The notes under the pieces were generated by a model. The model was not told where the DNA came from, made no database searches, and saw only the letters and a list, made by a program, of their open reading frames with translations. Source: Actinacidiphila acididurans (lineage in GTDB: Bacteria; Actinomycetota; Actinomycetes; Streptomycetales; Streptomycetaceae). From it: a DNA stretch of 64,000 nucleotides. Each line of letters begins with the position of its first letter. Within the stretch, counting starts at the first letter, position 1. This document shows positions 42,931 to 52,836 of this stretch, one piece after another. A program made the translations under genes and the position numbers. The DNA lies in the NCBI RefSeq assembly GCF_016918855.1, contig NZ_JADKYB010000015.1:124001-188000 (forward strand), given 5' to 3'.

Positions 42931-44031
42931 ATGTCCGTCGTTCATACGCCGGCATCCGCCTCGGGCCGACCACTGGCCGTAGACAACCAGGTCGCACCTG
43001 GGGCAGTGTCTTCCCTGCTGCCGGCAGACGACACGGGCCTCAGGCTGTACCTGACCCTGCGCAGCCACGGGGAAGCCTCGCCGTCCGAACTCGGTACACG
43101 CCTGGGCATTCCCGTACAGGAGGCCGAACGGGCGACGCTGCGTCTGGCGAAGCTGGGCCTGGTCCAGCAGGCCGAGTCACCGGGCAGAGTTCTCGCGCTC
43201 GATCCCGACGCGGCCCTGATGAGCCTGTTCGAGTCCTACGAGGCGCGCGTGCAGTCCCAGATCGACGACCTGGAACGGTTCCAGGCCGATGCCGAGAGCC
43301 TGGTGCACCGCTACCGGCCGGCCGTACGGCGCGAAGCCGTCGAGGTTGAGGTCGAGGTAGTACGCGGCCAGGCCCGTATGCGGTTCATCCATGCCCTGAA
43401 CGCCTCCGCCCGGCAGGACAACTGGTCCATGCACCCCGGCCCGCTGCCCTCCGCCGAGGTCCTCGAAAGCTCCCTGGCTCAGGACGCCGCACTGATCGAG
43501 CGCGGGGTACGGGTACGGGCCGTCTACGGACGCAGCGCCGTCTCCGGGCAGCGGGGCCGCTGGTACCTGGCCAAGCTGGCCGGGCTCGGGGCAGAGGTCC
43601 GTCTCGCGCCGCAGGTCCCCTTCGACCTGATGGTCTACGACGCACAGACCACGCTCCTGCCTGGCGACCCCGGTGACCCGGTCCAGGCCCCCCTCCTCGT
43701 GCTGCGCGGATCGCGTCTGATGCCCTCGTACATCGCCCTGTACGAGGACGTGTGGCTGCGATCGATCCCCTTCACCTCGCCGCAGGCCCCGCCCCCGGTG
43801 GCCGCCCAAGCCACAACTGTCAAGCACCCCGCCGTACTCCAGCTCCTGGCCAACGGGCTCACAGACGATCAGATCGGCCGCCGCCTGGGCATATCGGTGC
43901 GGACCGTGGGCCGGGCAGTCTCCGAGCTCATGGAACAGATGGGCGCCCTGAGCCGCTTCCAGCTCGGCGTCATCGCCGCCGGCCACGGGCTCATCCAACC
44001 CGCCGCCAACAGTCCCGACGACCTGGAATGA
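42931..44031 (+). CDS. TrmB/LuxR-type transcription regulator
   Basis: 366 residues. N terminus (20-75): winged helix LRLYLTLRSHGEASPSELG.. of the TrmB type. Middle: sensor region with RGVRVRAVYGRSAVSG and VPFDLMVYDAQTTLLPGD. C terminus: LLANGLTDDQIGRRLGISVRT, a LuxR-type helix-turn-helix. This two-DNA-binding-end layout is common in Streptomyces. ATG 42931 has AAAGGA upstream. It follows 42037-42810 by 120 bases and may share its transcript. Confidence 0.75.
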   Translation: MSVVHTPASASGRPLAVDNQVAPGAVSSLLPADDTGLRLYLTLRSHGEASPSELGTRLGIPVQEAERATLRLAKLGLVQQAESPGRVLALDPDAALMSLFESYEARVQSQIDDLERFQADAESLVHRYRPAVRREAVEVEVEVVRGQARMRFIHALNASARQDNWSMHPGPLPSAEVLESSLAQDAALIERGVRVRAVYGRSAVSGQRGRWYLAKLAGLGAEVRLAPQVPFDLMVYDAQTTLLPGDPGDPVQAPLLVLRGSRLMPSYIALYEDVWLRSIPFTSPQAPPPVAAQATTVKHPAVLQLLANGLTDDQIGRRLGISVRTVGRAVSELMEQMGALSRFQLGVIAAGHGLIQPAANSPDDLE

Positions 44032-44201
44032 CCAGCCGCTCTTGCTGCGACGCAGCCCGGAGGCAGCGGGCATACGCGTGAAAACGCGTACCTTCGGTGT
44101 GCTCTCGAACAGGGCAGGGAACGGCACAGTCCGACAGCGGGCCCACGACCTCGTCCTGCCGGGCCCGGCTTCGGCTGCACCACCGACAGAAAGCCCGCAC
44201 C

Positions 44202-45044
44202 ATGGCCGACCTGCCCGCGCTGAAGAAGTTCCTGAGCTCCGCGCGGTCACGGACTGACGCCTCCGCGTTCCCCGAACTCCGATCGGTCCTCGCCCAGCGG
44301 GACAACCGCGGCAGACGCCGCCACGACACCGGGCTCACCCAGGCGCACATGGACATCCTGCTCGGCCGTACCCCCGGCACCTACGAACGCCTCGAACGGG
44401 GAACCGGCGTACGCAAGAACGTCCTCGAAGAAAGCGCCCGCGTACTGCGCCTGACCGAAGACGAATGGCGCACCGCCCACCGCTTCGCCTTCGGCGCCGA
44501 CCCTCCGCACCCGCTCTCTCAGAAAGCCGGCCTGACCCTGCCGGGCGCCTGGCTGACGGCACTCGACAGCATCGAGTCCATCGCATGGATCTCCGACCCC
44601 GAGGGGCGTCTCCTCGCCCACAACGCGGCCTTCGCGCAGTTGTTCGACCATGGCGGAGCACCCTCGCACCCCCTGCGATGGGCCCTGACATCCCCCGAAG
44701 CCCGCGTGAACCTCATCGACTGGGAAACCGCGTGGGCACCATTCCTCATGGCCCGGCTACGCGCCGCCCTCGCCCTCCAAGAAAACAGCACGCCTCTCAC
44801 CCGCCTGCGCACCGATGTCCTCTCCGACGCGAGCACGGCGGAGTTGTTCGAAGCACACAGCGCGACGGCCATCACCACGCCGCCAAGCGGCACACCTCTC
44901 CCCTGCCGCCACCCGCAGAGGGGCACCGGTTGGCTCACTCTGTCAACAGCCAGCCCGGACGACGCCCCCGGCACACGCCTGACCATCGCCACCTTCCACC
45001 CCGGCGCTGCACCGACCTCCACCCCGGCACCGGCCAGCCGGTGA
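44202..45044 (+). CDS. XRE regulator with MmyB-type ligand-binding domain
   Basis: 280 residues. A helix-turn-helix near residues 45-85 (GLTQAHMDILLGRTPGTYER and RKNVLEESARVL) is followed by a PAS-like MmyB domain with WLTALDSIESIAWISDPEG, LLAHNAAFAQLF, and a HPQRGTGWLTLSTASPDD end. MmyB-type proteins regulate nearby biosynthetic or redox genes in actinomycetes. ATG 44202 lacks a strong ribosome-binding site. A degraded second copy of its 3' end is found at 52837-53001. Confidence 0.75.
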   Translation: MADLPALKKFLSSARSRTDASAFPELRSVLAQRDNRGRRRHDTGLTQAHMDILLGRTPGTYERLERGTGVRKNVLEESARVLRLTEDEWRTAHRFAFGADPPHPLSQKAGLTLPGAWLTALDSIESIAWISDPEGRLLAHNAAFAQLFDHGGAPSHPLRWALTSPEARVNLIDWETAWAPFLMARLRAALALQENSTPLTRLRTDVLSDASTAELFEAHSATAITTPPSGTPLPCRHPQRGTGWLTLSTASPDDAPGTRLTIATFHPGAAPTSTPAPASR

Positions 45045-45512
45045 CGGGTCACGTGACCGGAGCACGACCACAGCAGACGGCAAGGCGGGATCCGGGGATG
45101 ATGCGTCGGCAGGTACGGTCTTCCGGTCGGATCACGGGGCGTCAATGACTCCATCTTCTTGGAAACCCGCGCCTGTTGACAGCCGCCAATTTCGCAGATC
45201 GCCACGAATCGGGCACCACAAGACTGCGCCGAAGCACTGCGGACGGGGGAGTGACGGAGATCACGACGTAACCCTGAGTGGCGCGCAAATATGGTTCACG
45301 CCAAGAAACCCTATGGATTTCAGTCAAAGTAGACCCATGTAGTGACTTTAGGTCAGCAAATGCAATTGCGACATGCGAGCCGGCTTGGTTTCCCCCTCCC
45401 ACAGGAACCCGCATACGCATAGTGTCTTCGCGATCACGGGAATGGATTGCGTACAGCATGCATCCGCGTGTCCTGTGGCCGTGTCATGAGCATCTATCAA
45501 TGGGAGACCGGA
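45045..45512. other. Intergenic region upstream of secreted-protein genes
   Basis: About 470 bases, less GC-rich than the flanks, with no convincing gene on either strand. It probably carries the promoter for the exported proteins beginning at 45513, where GGGAG precedes the start. Confidence 0.5.
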
Positions 45513-46040
45513 ATGTCTGCCTACGCTTTACGCACTGCGGTTGCCTTGGCTGCCGGCGCAGCCTTGTGCCTCAGCGCCCCACTGGCGTCCGCATCTGACC
45601 GCGACACCCCAGTCCAGGGGGTGAAGATCTCGTCTGCTGCAAACGCGGCCACGCGTGCGATCGCCGAAAAAGAACCGCTCGCCGCCATCGCCGCAGCAAC
45701 TGTATGCGGCACAGGATACGAACTCTACAATGCCGAACCTCTCCCCGACCTGAACACCAGGCAAGGCACACTGTTCACCTACGACAACGGTGGACTGGGG
45801 CCTGGAAACTCGGAATGTGCCATCCTGGACAACAACACGGCCTCGGCCAAGTGGATGAAGATTCAGCTCTGCGAAAACAAGGCCACCAGTCCTCGATGCG
45901 ACGTCGATCAGGGCAACTACAGCGACTACGCCGGCCCGGTGTTCATGAACAACTGCCCGACGGTCACGGCGCTGATGAAGACAACCTCTGGTTCGTCCAG
46001 CTACATCATCAACGCTGTGCGCGGCAGCTTCTGCGACTAG
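45513..46040 (+). CDS. Small secreted Cys-containing protein
   Basis: 175 residues. A signal peptide is clear: basic N terminus, hydrophobic AVALAAGAALCLSAPLA and a cleavage-like ASA near residue 28. The mature part has about six Cys (ATVCGTGYELYN, SECAILDNN, IQLCENKATSPRCD, MNNCPTV, GSFCD), suggesting disulfides in an extracellular domain resembling small Streptomyces secreted proteins of unknown role. ATG 45513 has GGGAG six bases upstream. It is followed 4 bases later by the lipoprotein gene. Confidence 0.75.
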   Translation: MSAYALRTAVALAAGAALCLSAPLASASDRDTPVQGVKISSAANAATRAIAEKEPLAAIAAATVCGTGYELYNAEPLPDLNTRQGTLFTYDNGGLGPGNSECAILDNNTASAKWMKIQLCENKATSPRCDVDQGNYSDYAGPVFMNNCPTVTALMKTTSGSSSYIINAVRGSFCD

Positions 46041-46044
46041 CGGC

Positions 46045-46575
46045 ATGAACATGATCCACGGGACACACGTCCCTCACCGCACCGCCAGGCGTGGCACCGT
46101 ACCGGCACTGGCCGCGCTGACACTGTCAACTCTCTTCGCTGTAACCGCGTGCAGCAACGGTGGCCCACAGGCGACCGCTCCAACGACAAAGCATGCCTCC
46201 GCACCCCCGGCCACGCCCCAGGCGGTCTCTTCGCCATCTGCTTCACCTCGGATCACGCCGAGCAGGGACACCGGGAACTTCGCGGCTGCCAAAGACGGTG
46301 TCACGGTGAAAAGACCGGTACTCAAAAGCTCCGGTGACGCCTTCTGGGTCGCCGTCGACGTGACCAACACTGGAACTGGGCCTGCAAATTACCAGGCGTA
46401 TATCCGGCTGACCGGACCACTCGGCTACAACGCGTTGCTCCGTGTTGAGATTGACGACCTGCGGCCCGGTGCCGTGAGTTCCGCCGTGTACACGGCACGC
46501 GATGAAGCCGATGGAGCCATTATCCCGAAACACCCGACAGTGGTCATCGTGGAAGTCTCCCGCACGGCCGTCTGA
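46045..46575 (+). CDS. Lipoprotein
   Basis: 176 residues. A hydrophobic signal region ends in LFAVTAC, a lipobox with Cys at about residue 36, followed by a Thr/Ser/Pro-rich linker and a beta-sandwich-like domain (FWVAVDVTNTGTGPANYQAY). It would be tethered to the outer face of the membrane. ATG 46045 is used; ATG 46051 is an alternative. It lies between the secreted protein and the large DNase-like protein, so the three may be produced together. Confidence 0.75.
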   Translation: MNMIHGTHVPHRTARRGTVPALAALTLSTLFAVTACSNGGPQATAPTTKHASAPPATPQAVSSPSASPRITPSRDTGNFAAAKDGVTVKRPVLKSSGDAFWVAVDVTNTGTGPANYQAYIRLTGPLGYNALLRVEIDDLRPGAVSSAVYTARDEADGAIIPKHPTVVIVEVSRTAV

Positions 46576-46731
46576 AGCCTCCGCCCCGTGAAAAACAGAG
46601 GCGGACGATTCTGGCCGAGGGTGCAGCCCAGCAATTTGACATCTACTGCTCTGCACCCAGCTTTCCGTGATCGAACTACCCGTGGCACGTGCAACCAGAA
46701 TCCGGGTCCGCAATGGATGAACGGAGTGCAT

Positions 46732-49700
46732 GTGAAATCCGTCCGCAGAAGAATCACCGTGGCCCTTACTGCCGGCGTGGTCCTGTCGGGCTTAGCGCCG
46801 GCCTTGCAGGCACATGCGAGTTCCCCGCCCCCCGATAAAGCGGTCACCGACAGCCACCAGCCCGTCGGCGCGGTGACGGACCCCGACAAGAACCTCGGCA
46901 AGGGATGGCGAACCTCCCCCGACCGTGCCGTCACCTCCGCCGCCGACAGCGACGGCCTGCACATACTCGTCGCGGACAGCAAGGACGCCTATGCGTGGCG
47001 GACCGCCGCCGTCCTGGCCGAGCCGGGCATGCCGGCGGACACATGGATCGGCAACAGTTGCGTCATCGATGCCACGCACGCGGCTGTCGCCTACGCGCCG
47101 CGGACGTTCACCAACCAGCAGGACCTGATGCTGGGCGGCGCGTTCACCGCAATCGTGAACCTCGACAAGGGCACCGTCGTCAAACTGCCCTTCACCGCAT
47201 CCCTGGCCTACTTCGACCCAGCATGCAACCCCACGACTCACACTGCAGCGTTCACCGCGTTCCGGGACGACAAGACACGCCTGGTGACGGTCGACACCAC
47301 AGGCCACACCGTGGCCGATACCACCGCCGACGGCCAGGTGACCTCCGCGATCCCGGTCGCAGATGGCGCCGTAGCCGGGCTCGGCCACCGCCTGGTGCAC
47401 ATCAGCCGCACCGGCAGGACAACGACGCTCGCCACTACCGACAGCGTCCCGTACGACATACGCCCGACAGGCCCGGACAAAGCCGGCAAGGACACCTACG
47501 CCTTCCTGGACCACAAAGGCGACACCACCGCGCACGCCAAAGTATGGCGACCCGGCAAGGTCTCGACCGTGGCCACCGGCAAGTTGACGGACCTGGCGCT
47601 GCAGCAGTCCGGTGCCGGCGGCGTCTTCCTCACCGGGCACCCCCAGGGCACGCCGAAAACCGCCGACACCGGCATCACGCCCTTGAACGCGAACGCCGAC
47701 ACCCAACCCTCCAGCCTCGGCCGACTGGCCGTGGACCCGGTACTGGCACCGGGCGTGCAGGCCGGCCTGGCCACCATCGCCGACGCCGGCCGCGCCGCTG
47801 TCCAGGCCGAACCGGCACCCGCCCAGGCCCCGGCCCAGACGAACACCACCGGTGACGGCACCCTGACGCTGACCGCGACGGCAACCACCACCGGCAAGGA
47901 GATCACCCAGCGCGTCAGCACGCCGCACAAGATCTCCGGCACAACCCTGTCGCCTGCGGTCACCAGCGCCTCCAAGGCCGTCCCCCAGAACAGCAACAGC
48001 ATCCAGAAGCCGGCGGCAGCGGCGGACGGTGACGACCACGACCCGGTGGACACCGACCGCTGGTGCTCCGTGCCCCGCAACGACGTCAATGAGCAGGCCC
48101 TGCAGCCCACGCCCAACCAGGTGGAGTGGGCCGTGGACATGGCCGTGCGCGGTGATCTGACCTCGGGCTGGGTCACGCAGGGCGGCTGGCGCTCCCAGAT
48201 CGGCCTGGGCACCGTCGACCCGCAGGGGCTCTTCCCGGTGCCGTCCCTGACCGGCGGCGGACGCATCCCCGCCCAGGTCGAACTGGGCATCCTCGCCCAG
48301 GAATCCAACCTGTGGCAGGCCGAATCCGGCGCGATCCCCGGCCAGATGGGCAACCCGCTGGCGGCGACGGCCGGTTTCTACGGCCACACCGGCACCGACC
48401 CGTCCGACTACTGGAAGATCGACTGGACGAAGTCCGACTGCGGTTACGGCGTCGGGCAGGTCACCGACGGCATGCGCATGGCGGGCCACGAAAAGCCCGG
48501 CGAGACCGCCCTGCCGCCCACCGTCCAGAAAGCCGTGGCGCTGGACTACACCGTCAACATCGCCGCCTCGCTCCAGATCCTGGCCGGCAAGTGGAACGAG
48601 GTCCACACCCCCGGCCAGACCATCACCGTCAACAACGACGACCCCTCCAAGCCCGAGAACTGGTTCACCGCCGTGTGGAACTACAACCTCGGCTTCAACG
48701 CACCCTCGGGCGCACCAGGCGTCCCCTGGGGACTGGGCTGGTACAACAACCCCGCCAACCCCCTCTACCCGCCCTCCCGGCTCGCCTTCATGGACACCAC
48801 CCTCGACTCGGGCGCCAACCACGACGCGGCCCACCCGCAGGACTGGCCATACGAGGAGAAGGTGATGGGCTGGGCCGCCTGGTCCATCGACACCGGCCAC
48901 TCCTACGCCACCTCCGGCCGCCAGGACTGGCCCGGCGAGAGCGGCTTCTCCTCCGCCGGCTTCCAGCCCACCTGGTGGCTCACTGTCCTGGACCGCAGCG
49001 AGATCAAGCCCCCGCTCGACACGTTCTGCACCACCGCGAACGCCTGCGACATCAGCAACCCGCCCCCGTGCGAAACCGACCACATCGACGGCTGCGACCA
49101 ACTGCACTGGTGGAACGCCGAGAACACCGTCTGGAAACCCGACTGCGCCGACACCTGCGGCCACGAAAGCATCAAATACCAGACGCTCCGCACCGAGCCC
49201 GGCCGCGGCTCCCGCCTCCAGTACGGCACACCCGACTGCACCGGAGCACCCGCCGGCTCCTTCGTCGTCGACTCCGACCCAGCCGGCACCCAGACCTGGA
49301 GCGACTGCGGCACCGTCTCCACACAAGGCACCTTCCAGTTCACCTTCTACCCCGACACCGCAGGCCAGTACGAAGCCAAGGGCGACCTCCACCAGATCGG
49401 CGGCGGCTACCAGGGCCACTTCTGGTACGCCCACGACCGCGACACCGCCCACCTCGGCGGCGACAGTGGACGCATGACGATCCTCGGCGACTGGAAACTC
49501 AACTCCCCCCTGCCCCAGGACCAGGCCCAGGTCTACGTCCACATCCCCGACACCGGAGCACAGAGCAAGGAAGCCACCTACCAGATCGTCACGCCCTTCG
49601 GTATCAAGTCAAAGACGATCTCCCAAGACACCAATGAGTCCAACAAATGGGTCTCCCTCGGCGCCTACCGCTTCAAGAACCAACCCCCAGAGATCAAACT

Positions 49701-51174
49701 GTCCAACAGCAACAGCAGCGGGACCGGGGACAGCGACATCGCCTGGGACGCCGTCGCTTTCCTGCCCGGTAACTTCAGTGGCGTGCCGAGCATCACTTTT
49801 CCGAACCCCAACGGCTCGGCTCCGCTTCCCGACTTCGCAGGCCCGCCAAGGTCAGTGCAGCGCGGAGGTCTGTTGACACTGACACCAGCCTTACGTGACG
49901 AGTTGACGAGGCAGGAGGCAGTCAGTGCCCCCGCGCGCCTCTCGGCCAGGCAGTTTCCCAAGCCGGGAGCCGGGCCGCACTGCTCCGCCCCCGACGCCAG
50001 TGGCCGTTCCACCTGCATCACCACAGGGCGGCCGGACTCGGCCGAGGCACGGTCCATGGCCAAGGCTGTGGAACAGCGACAACTCGACGGGATTCCCATC
50101 CCGTCCTGGTGCCCTGGATCGCAACTGACGGACACGGAGACGCGTACGGAGGCCTGCCTCAACGGCTTCTCTCCTGTGAACATCGTCTTCCTGGTGAATG
50201 ACAAGGAAGTGGGCAGGGCCACTTTCGCGATGATGCAGAACATCCAGCTCTACAACAACGCCGCCGAAATGGACCAGACGCTTATATTTGTTCCGTTTCA
50301 GATCGACGCGGACCTCGGAGCGGTGTCGTTGAACTGGGCGACGGCCGCCGACTGTGACGACTGCACGCAGTCTCCCAAGGTGACTGTGGGTGAGATGGTC
50401 TGGGCGGGACCCGATGATCTCCACGTCGCAGCCCAGACCTTCCAGACGTTCTGGAACGGCACGGGCCAGGAGGACGTCAACTTCGGCTGGGCGCTGACCG
50501 GCACGGTCGCAAATGCCGACGTGGTGACCCCGCTGAGTCTGGGCAATACCTACGACGACCTGACGATTCGATGTGACGACATCACCAAGGGCAATAGCAG
50601 CCCTGGCTGCGTCTTCAAGAACTACACGCCGACGTACACGGTCAGCACCGACCGCTATCCCGCCGCCGGCGCGTACTACTGGCTGATGAAGACGCACAAC
50701 AGCAACCACTTCGGCAGCAAGGCCAACAATTCACCGCTACATTACGTCCCCGACGGCCAGAGCGACAACCGCAAGGTGGTATGCCCCGATAGCTGGACCG
50801 GCCGCACAGAGACGCCCGACGCGAGTTGCGACGAGTACGCCTTCGCCACTACTCAGGAGAGCGGTGGAGCTCCGGGCAGCGGGGTGGAATCGGGCAACGA
50901 ATGTGCGCAGTTCTACGCTCTGCCAATCGACAGCAATACGTGGACACTGCGGGACGATGACAACTACGACATCCCCAATTGGTCGGAGAAGTGCGGGCGA
51001 GCCAGTATCCCGCTGGACCAGAACACCGGCGCGCTCGCGCCATTCGGCCGTACCGGTGGATTCGTCTGGTACAACCGCATGCTGGCAGGTGATGCCTTCT
51101 GGGTGGCCACCCCGGGCTTCGACCACTGCACGGCAGCCGATACCACATGCGTAATGCAGGAAAACGTGAGCTGA
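46732..51174 (+). CDS. Large secreted protein with lytic-transglycosylase-like and NucA/NucB-type DNase regions
   Basis: 1480 residues from GTG 46732 with GGAG six bases upstream. Signal peptide: VKSVRRR, hydrophobic stretch, AHASS near residue 27. Residues about 60-330 look like a beta-propeller. Near residue 518-590 ILAQESNLWQAE and YGVGQVTDG resemble a lysozyme-like transglycosylase with a catalytic Glu. Trp/Cys-rich domains follow. At the C terminus, HYVPDGQSDNRKVVCPDSW, CDEYAFATTQESGG (about 1366) and GGFVWYNRMLAGDAFWV fit the NucA/NucB sugar-nonspecific DNase family. It could cut cell wall and DNA in competition or in recipient interaction. A terminator follows directly. Confidence 0.75.
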   Translation: MKSVRRRITVALTAGVVLSGLAPALQAHASSPPPDKAVTDSHQPVGAVTDPDKNLGKGWRTSPDRAVTSAADSDGLHILVADSKDAYAWRTAAVLAEPGMPADTWIGNSCVIDATHAAVAYAPRTFTNQQDLMLGGAFTAIVNLDKGTVVKLPFTASLAYFDPACNPTTHTAAFTAFRDDKTRLVTVDTTGHTVADTTADGQVTSAIPVADGAVAGLGHRLVHISRTGRTTTLATTDSVPYDIRPTGPDKAGKDTYAFLDHKGDTTAHAKVWRPGKVSTVATGKLTDLALQQSGAGGVFLTGHPQGTPKTADTGITPLNANADTQPSSLGRLAVDPVLAPGVQAGLATIADAGRAAVQAEPAPAQAPAQTNTTGDGTLTLTATATTTGKEITQRVSTPHKISGTTLSPAVTSASKAVPQNSNSIQKPAAAADGDDHDPVDTDRWCSVPRNDVNEQALQPTPNQVEWAVDMAVRGDLTSGWVTQGGWRSQIGLGTVDPQGLFPVPSLTGGGRIPAQVELGILAQESNLWQAESGAIPGQMGNPLAATAGFYGHTGTDPSDYWKIDWTKSDCGYGVGQVTDGMRMAGHEKPGETALPPTVQKAVALDYTVNIAASLQILAGKWNEVHTPGQTITVNNDDPSKPENWFTAVWNYNLGFNAPSGAPGVPWGLGWYNNPANPLYPPSRLAFMDTTLDSGANHDAAHPQDWPYEEKVMGWAAWSIDTGHSYATSGRQDWPGESGFSSAGFQPTWWLTVLDRSEIKPPLDTFCTTANACDISNPPPCETDHIDGCDQLHWWNAENTVWKPDCADTCGHESIKYQTLRTEPGRGSRLQYGTPDCTGAPAGSFVVDSDPAGTQTWSDCGTVSTQGTFQFTFYPDTAGQYEAKGDLHQIGGGYQGHFWYAHDRDTAHLGGDSGRMTILGDWKLNSPLPQDQAQVYVHIPDTGAQSKEATYQIVTPFGIKSKTISQDTNESNKWVSLGAYRFKNQPPEIKLSNSNSSGTGDSDIAWDAVAFLPGNFSGVPSITFPNPNGSAPLPDFAGPPRSVQRGGLLTLTPALRDELTRQEAVSAPARLSARQFPKPGAGPHCSAPDASGRSTCITTGRPDSAEARSMAKAVEQRQLDGIPIPSWCPGSQLTDTETRTEACLNGFSPVNIVFLVNDKEVGRATFAMMQNIQLYNNAAEMDQTLIFVPFQIDADLGAVSLNWATAADCDDCTQSPKVTVGEMVWAGPDDLHVAAQTFQTFWNGTGQEDVNFGWALTGTVANADVVTPLSLGNTYDDLTIRCDDITKGNSSPGCVFKNYTPTYTVSTDRYPAAGAYYWLMKTHNSNHFGSKANNSPLHYVPDGQSDNRKVVCPDSWTGRTETPDASCDEYAFATTQESGGAPGSGVESGNECAQFYALPIDSNTWTLRDDDNYDIPNWSEKCGRASIPLDQNTGALAPFGRTGGFVWYNRMLAGDAFWVATPGFDHCTAADTTCVMQENVS

Positions 51175-51188
51175 CCATCAACGGAGCA

Positions 51189-51224
51189 CGATGGGGAGGC
51201 TACCGCCCGGTAGCCTCCCCATCG
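51189..51224 (+). terminator. Strong terminator hairpin
   Basis: CGATGGGGAGGCTACC at 51189-51204 pairs perfectly (16 bp) with 51209-51224 around GCCC, 14 bases after the stop of the large secreted protein gene. Confidence 0.85.
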
Positions 51225-51290
51225 TTCCTCACCGATGTGCCCTTGAACGTAGGGGAGCCTGACTCCCTGCGCCAGACCCATCGCCCACAC

Positions 51291-51902
51291 TCAGAGGCTG
51301 TCCAGATTCGGGTGGCCATTCACAGACACCGTGCGCAGTTCTCCCTGCTCTACCAGTTCCCTGGGCAGCGACAGCCCGAAGTGCCGCTCGATCACGCCCA
51401 GCGACATCGCTATCCGCTGGGCATGCCGGCTCGCACCCGCCTCCAGGACTGAGCCGTCCGGCAGGAAGACGCCCGCGCTCTCCAAGGCCGTATTGAGCAG
51501 ATCAGGGTTACTGCCCCACCGCCGACCCTCCTCGGCCAACCCGAAGGAACACAGCAATTCCCCACCGGCCGCGCAGGAAAACATGGATGGCGGATGGTCC
51601 GTCTGCGGATCAAGATTCACCGCTTCGCCGCCCCGAGAAAGCTCAGCAAGGACGCCGTGCCGCGTGCCATGCGCCTCACCGTACTCGGCCGCGAATGCCC
51701 AGCCGCCCGCCTCACCCAGCCGGGCGATCCCGACATTCGGATCCACGAGCAGTCCCTCGATCTCACGCGCTGTCGCCAGCACCGGAGCCGCAGCCGGATC
51801 AGCGCCTAGCCGCCTTCCAAGCTCCTCGGAGTCAAGACCCCGAACGAAGGTCACACTGAAATGCCAGGATGCGTGCGCAAGCCACCGCACACCACTGTCC
51901 AT
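51291..51902 (-). CDS. DUF6461-like protein
   Basis: 203 residues. WHFSVTFVRGLDSEELGRRL at the N terminus, GGWAFAAEYGEAHG in the middle and a C-terminal helical part (RHAQRIAMSLGVIERHFGL) match what I recall of DUF6461 proteins. The family is common in streptomycetes beside immunity-like genes. Its convergent position after a secreted toxin-like protein makes an immunity role thinkable but unproven. ATG 51902. Confidence 0.6.
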   Translation of the reverse strand: MDSGVRWLAHASWHFSVTFVRGLDSEELGRRLGADPAAAPVLATAREIEGLLVDPNVGIARLGEAGGWAFAAEYGEAHGTRHGVLAELSRGGEAVNLDPQTDHPPSMFSCAAGGELLCSFGLAEEGRRWGSNPDLLNTALESAGVFLPDGSVLEAGASRHAQRIAMSLGVIERHFGLSLPRELVEQGELRTVSVNGHPNLDSL

Positions 51903-52147
51903 GACCCCACCTCACGCGCCGTAGCCGGCCGTCAGCCAAGGCCACCCACAGTACAGGTCTCGTTTCGGCCAGCGGAGCCAACCAATGCTAGGCCAAGAGC
52001 CGCAAACGCTGACTGCAACCAGGCAGTTCGCCATCTTGGTCACCGATGCTGCGGGCGACGTGTACGAATGATAGTCCATGATTCTGTGTCAGAACCGCAG
52101 CTCTATGAACCGGTTCCCGGGCTTCGAACGGGAGCCCGGATCGGACA

Positions 52148-52738
52148 TCACACCCACTGGAGCATCCGCCCCTCGTTGACGCACACATCGTCCAGCATGG
52201 CCTCCTGACTGGGCCACATCAGCCTGTAGGGAGGGGCTCCGAAGTTTGTGCCGCCGTTCTTCCCGTAGTGGGCTCCCGGTCGGTGGTCCACGAACAGGGT
52301 GTCGCCCGAGAAGGATTCCACGAACGGCACTCACAGATCGTGAACGATCGTGCCGATCACCGCGTCCTCATCCCCCTCCTCGACGTCCTCAAGGATGTCC
52401 TGCGCCATCGACGCGTGCCGGCGTTGGCCTTCCAGGACGCCAGCGGTGCCCAAGAGCGAGTAGCTCAACAGGAAGGCTCCCGGCTCGGTGCTGCCGCGCC
52501 GCGGTCTCACCCCGTCGTACAGGGTCACGAGCGTCCTCAGCCCTGGGTGGAGTGGGAACCCCAACTCCGCTTCGAGCCGGTCGATGTCCTCGGTCGATGC
52601 GCCGTCCCGTAGCGATGCATAGTCCCCAGGAGCGTGCGTGGCCAGCCAGTCTTCGAGGCGCTGCCAGAGGGCTGGGAGATCCCCTATTCCTGTCACCGTG
52701 GCGTCCGCAGATCGATGGGATTCGAAGCACCCGACCAC
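52148..52738 (-). pseudogene. SMI1/KNR4 gene interrupted by an in-frame TGA
   Basis: From 52738 leftward the frame gives LPALWQRLEDWLATHAPG, LEAELGFPLHPGLRTLVTLYDG, then GTIVHDL and TGA at 52331-52333. Without any frame change it continues VPFVESFSGDTLFVDHRPG and ends MLQWV, the expected second half of a SUKH protein. The stop stands where Trp is likely (TGG to TGA). About 196 residues in total. It was probably an immunity protein that has decayed. Confidence 0.75.
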
Positions 52739-52836
52739 TCAGGCCGGACCACCCGACCCTCCCACGCATAGGGTCGTCCAATATGGCAGCAGCGGAGATC
52801 AGTTGGGAGGCTTTCTCGCCACGGTGTTTTGACGCG

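Noticed and set aside
45142..45459. 105-codon minus-strand frame
   Set aside because: No ribosome-binding site or family likeness; region better explained as promoter sequence.
46792..49542. A 916-codon open frame on the minus strand
   Set aside because: It is opposite the large secreted protein gene and arises from GC-rich codon bias; its composition is unnatural and no ribosome-binding site was found.
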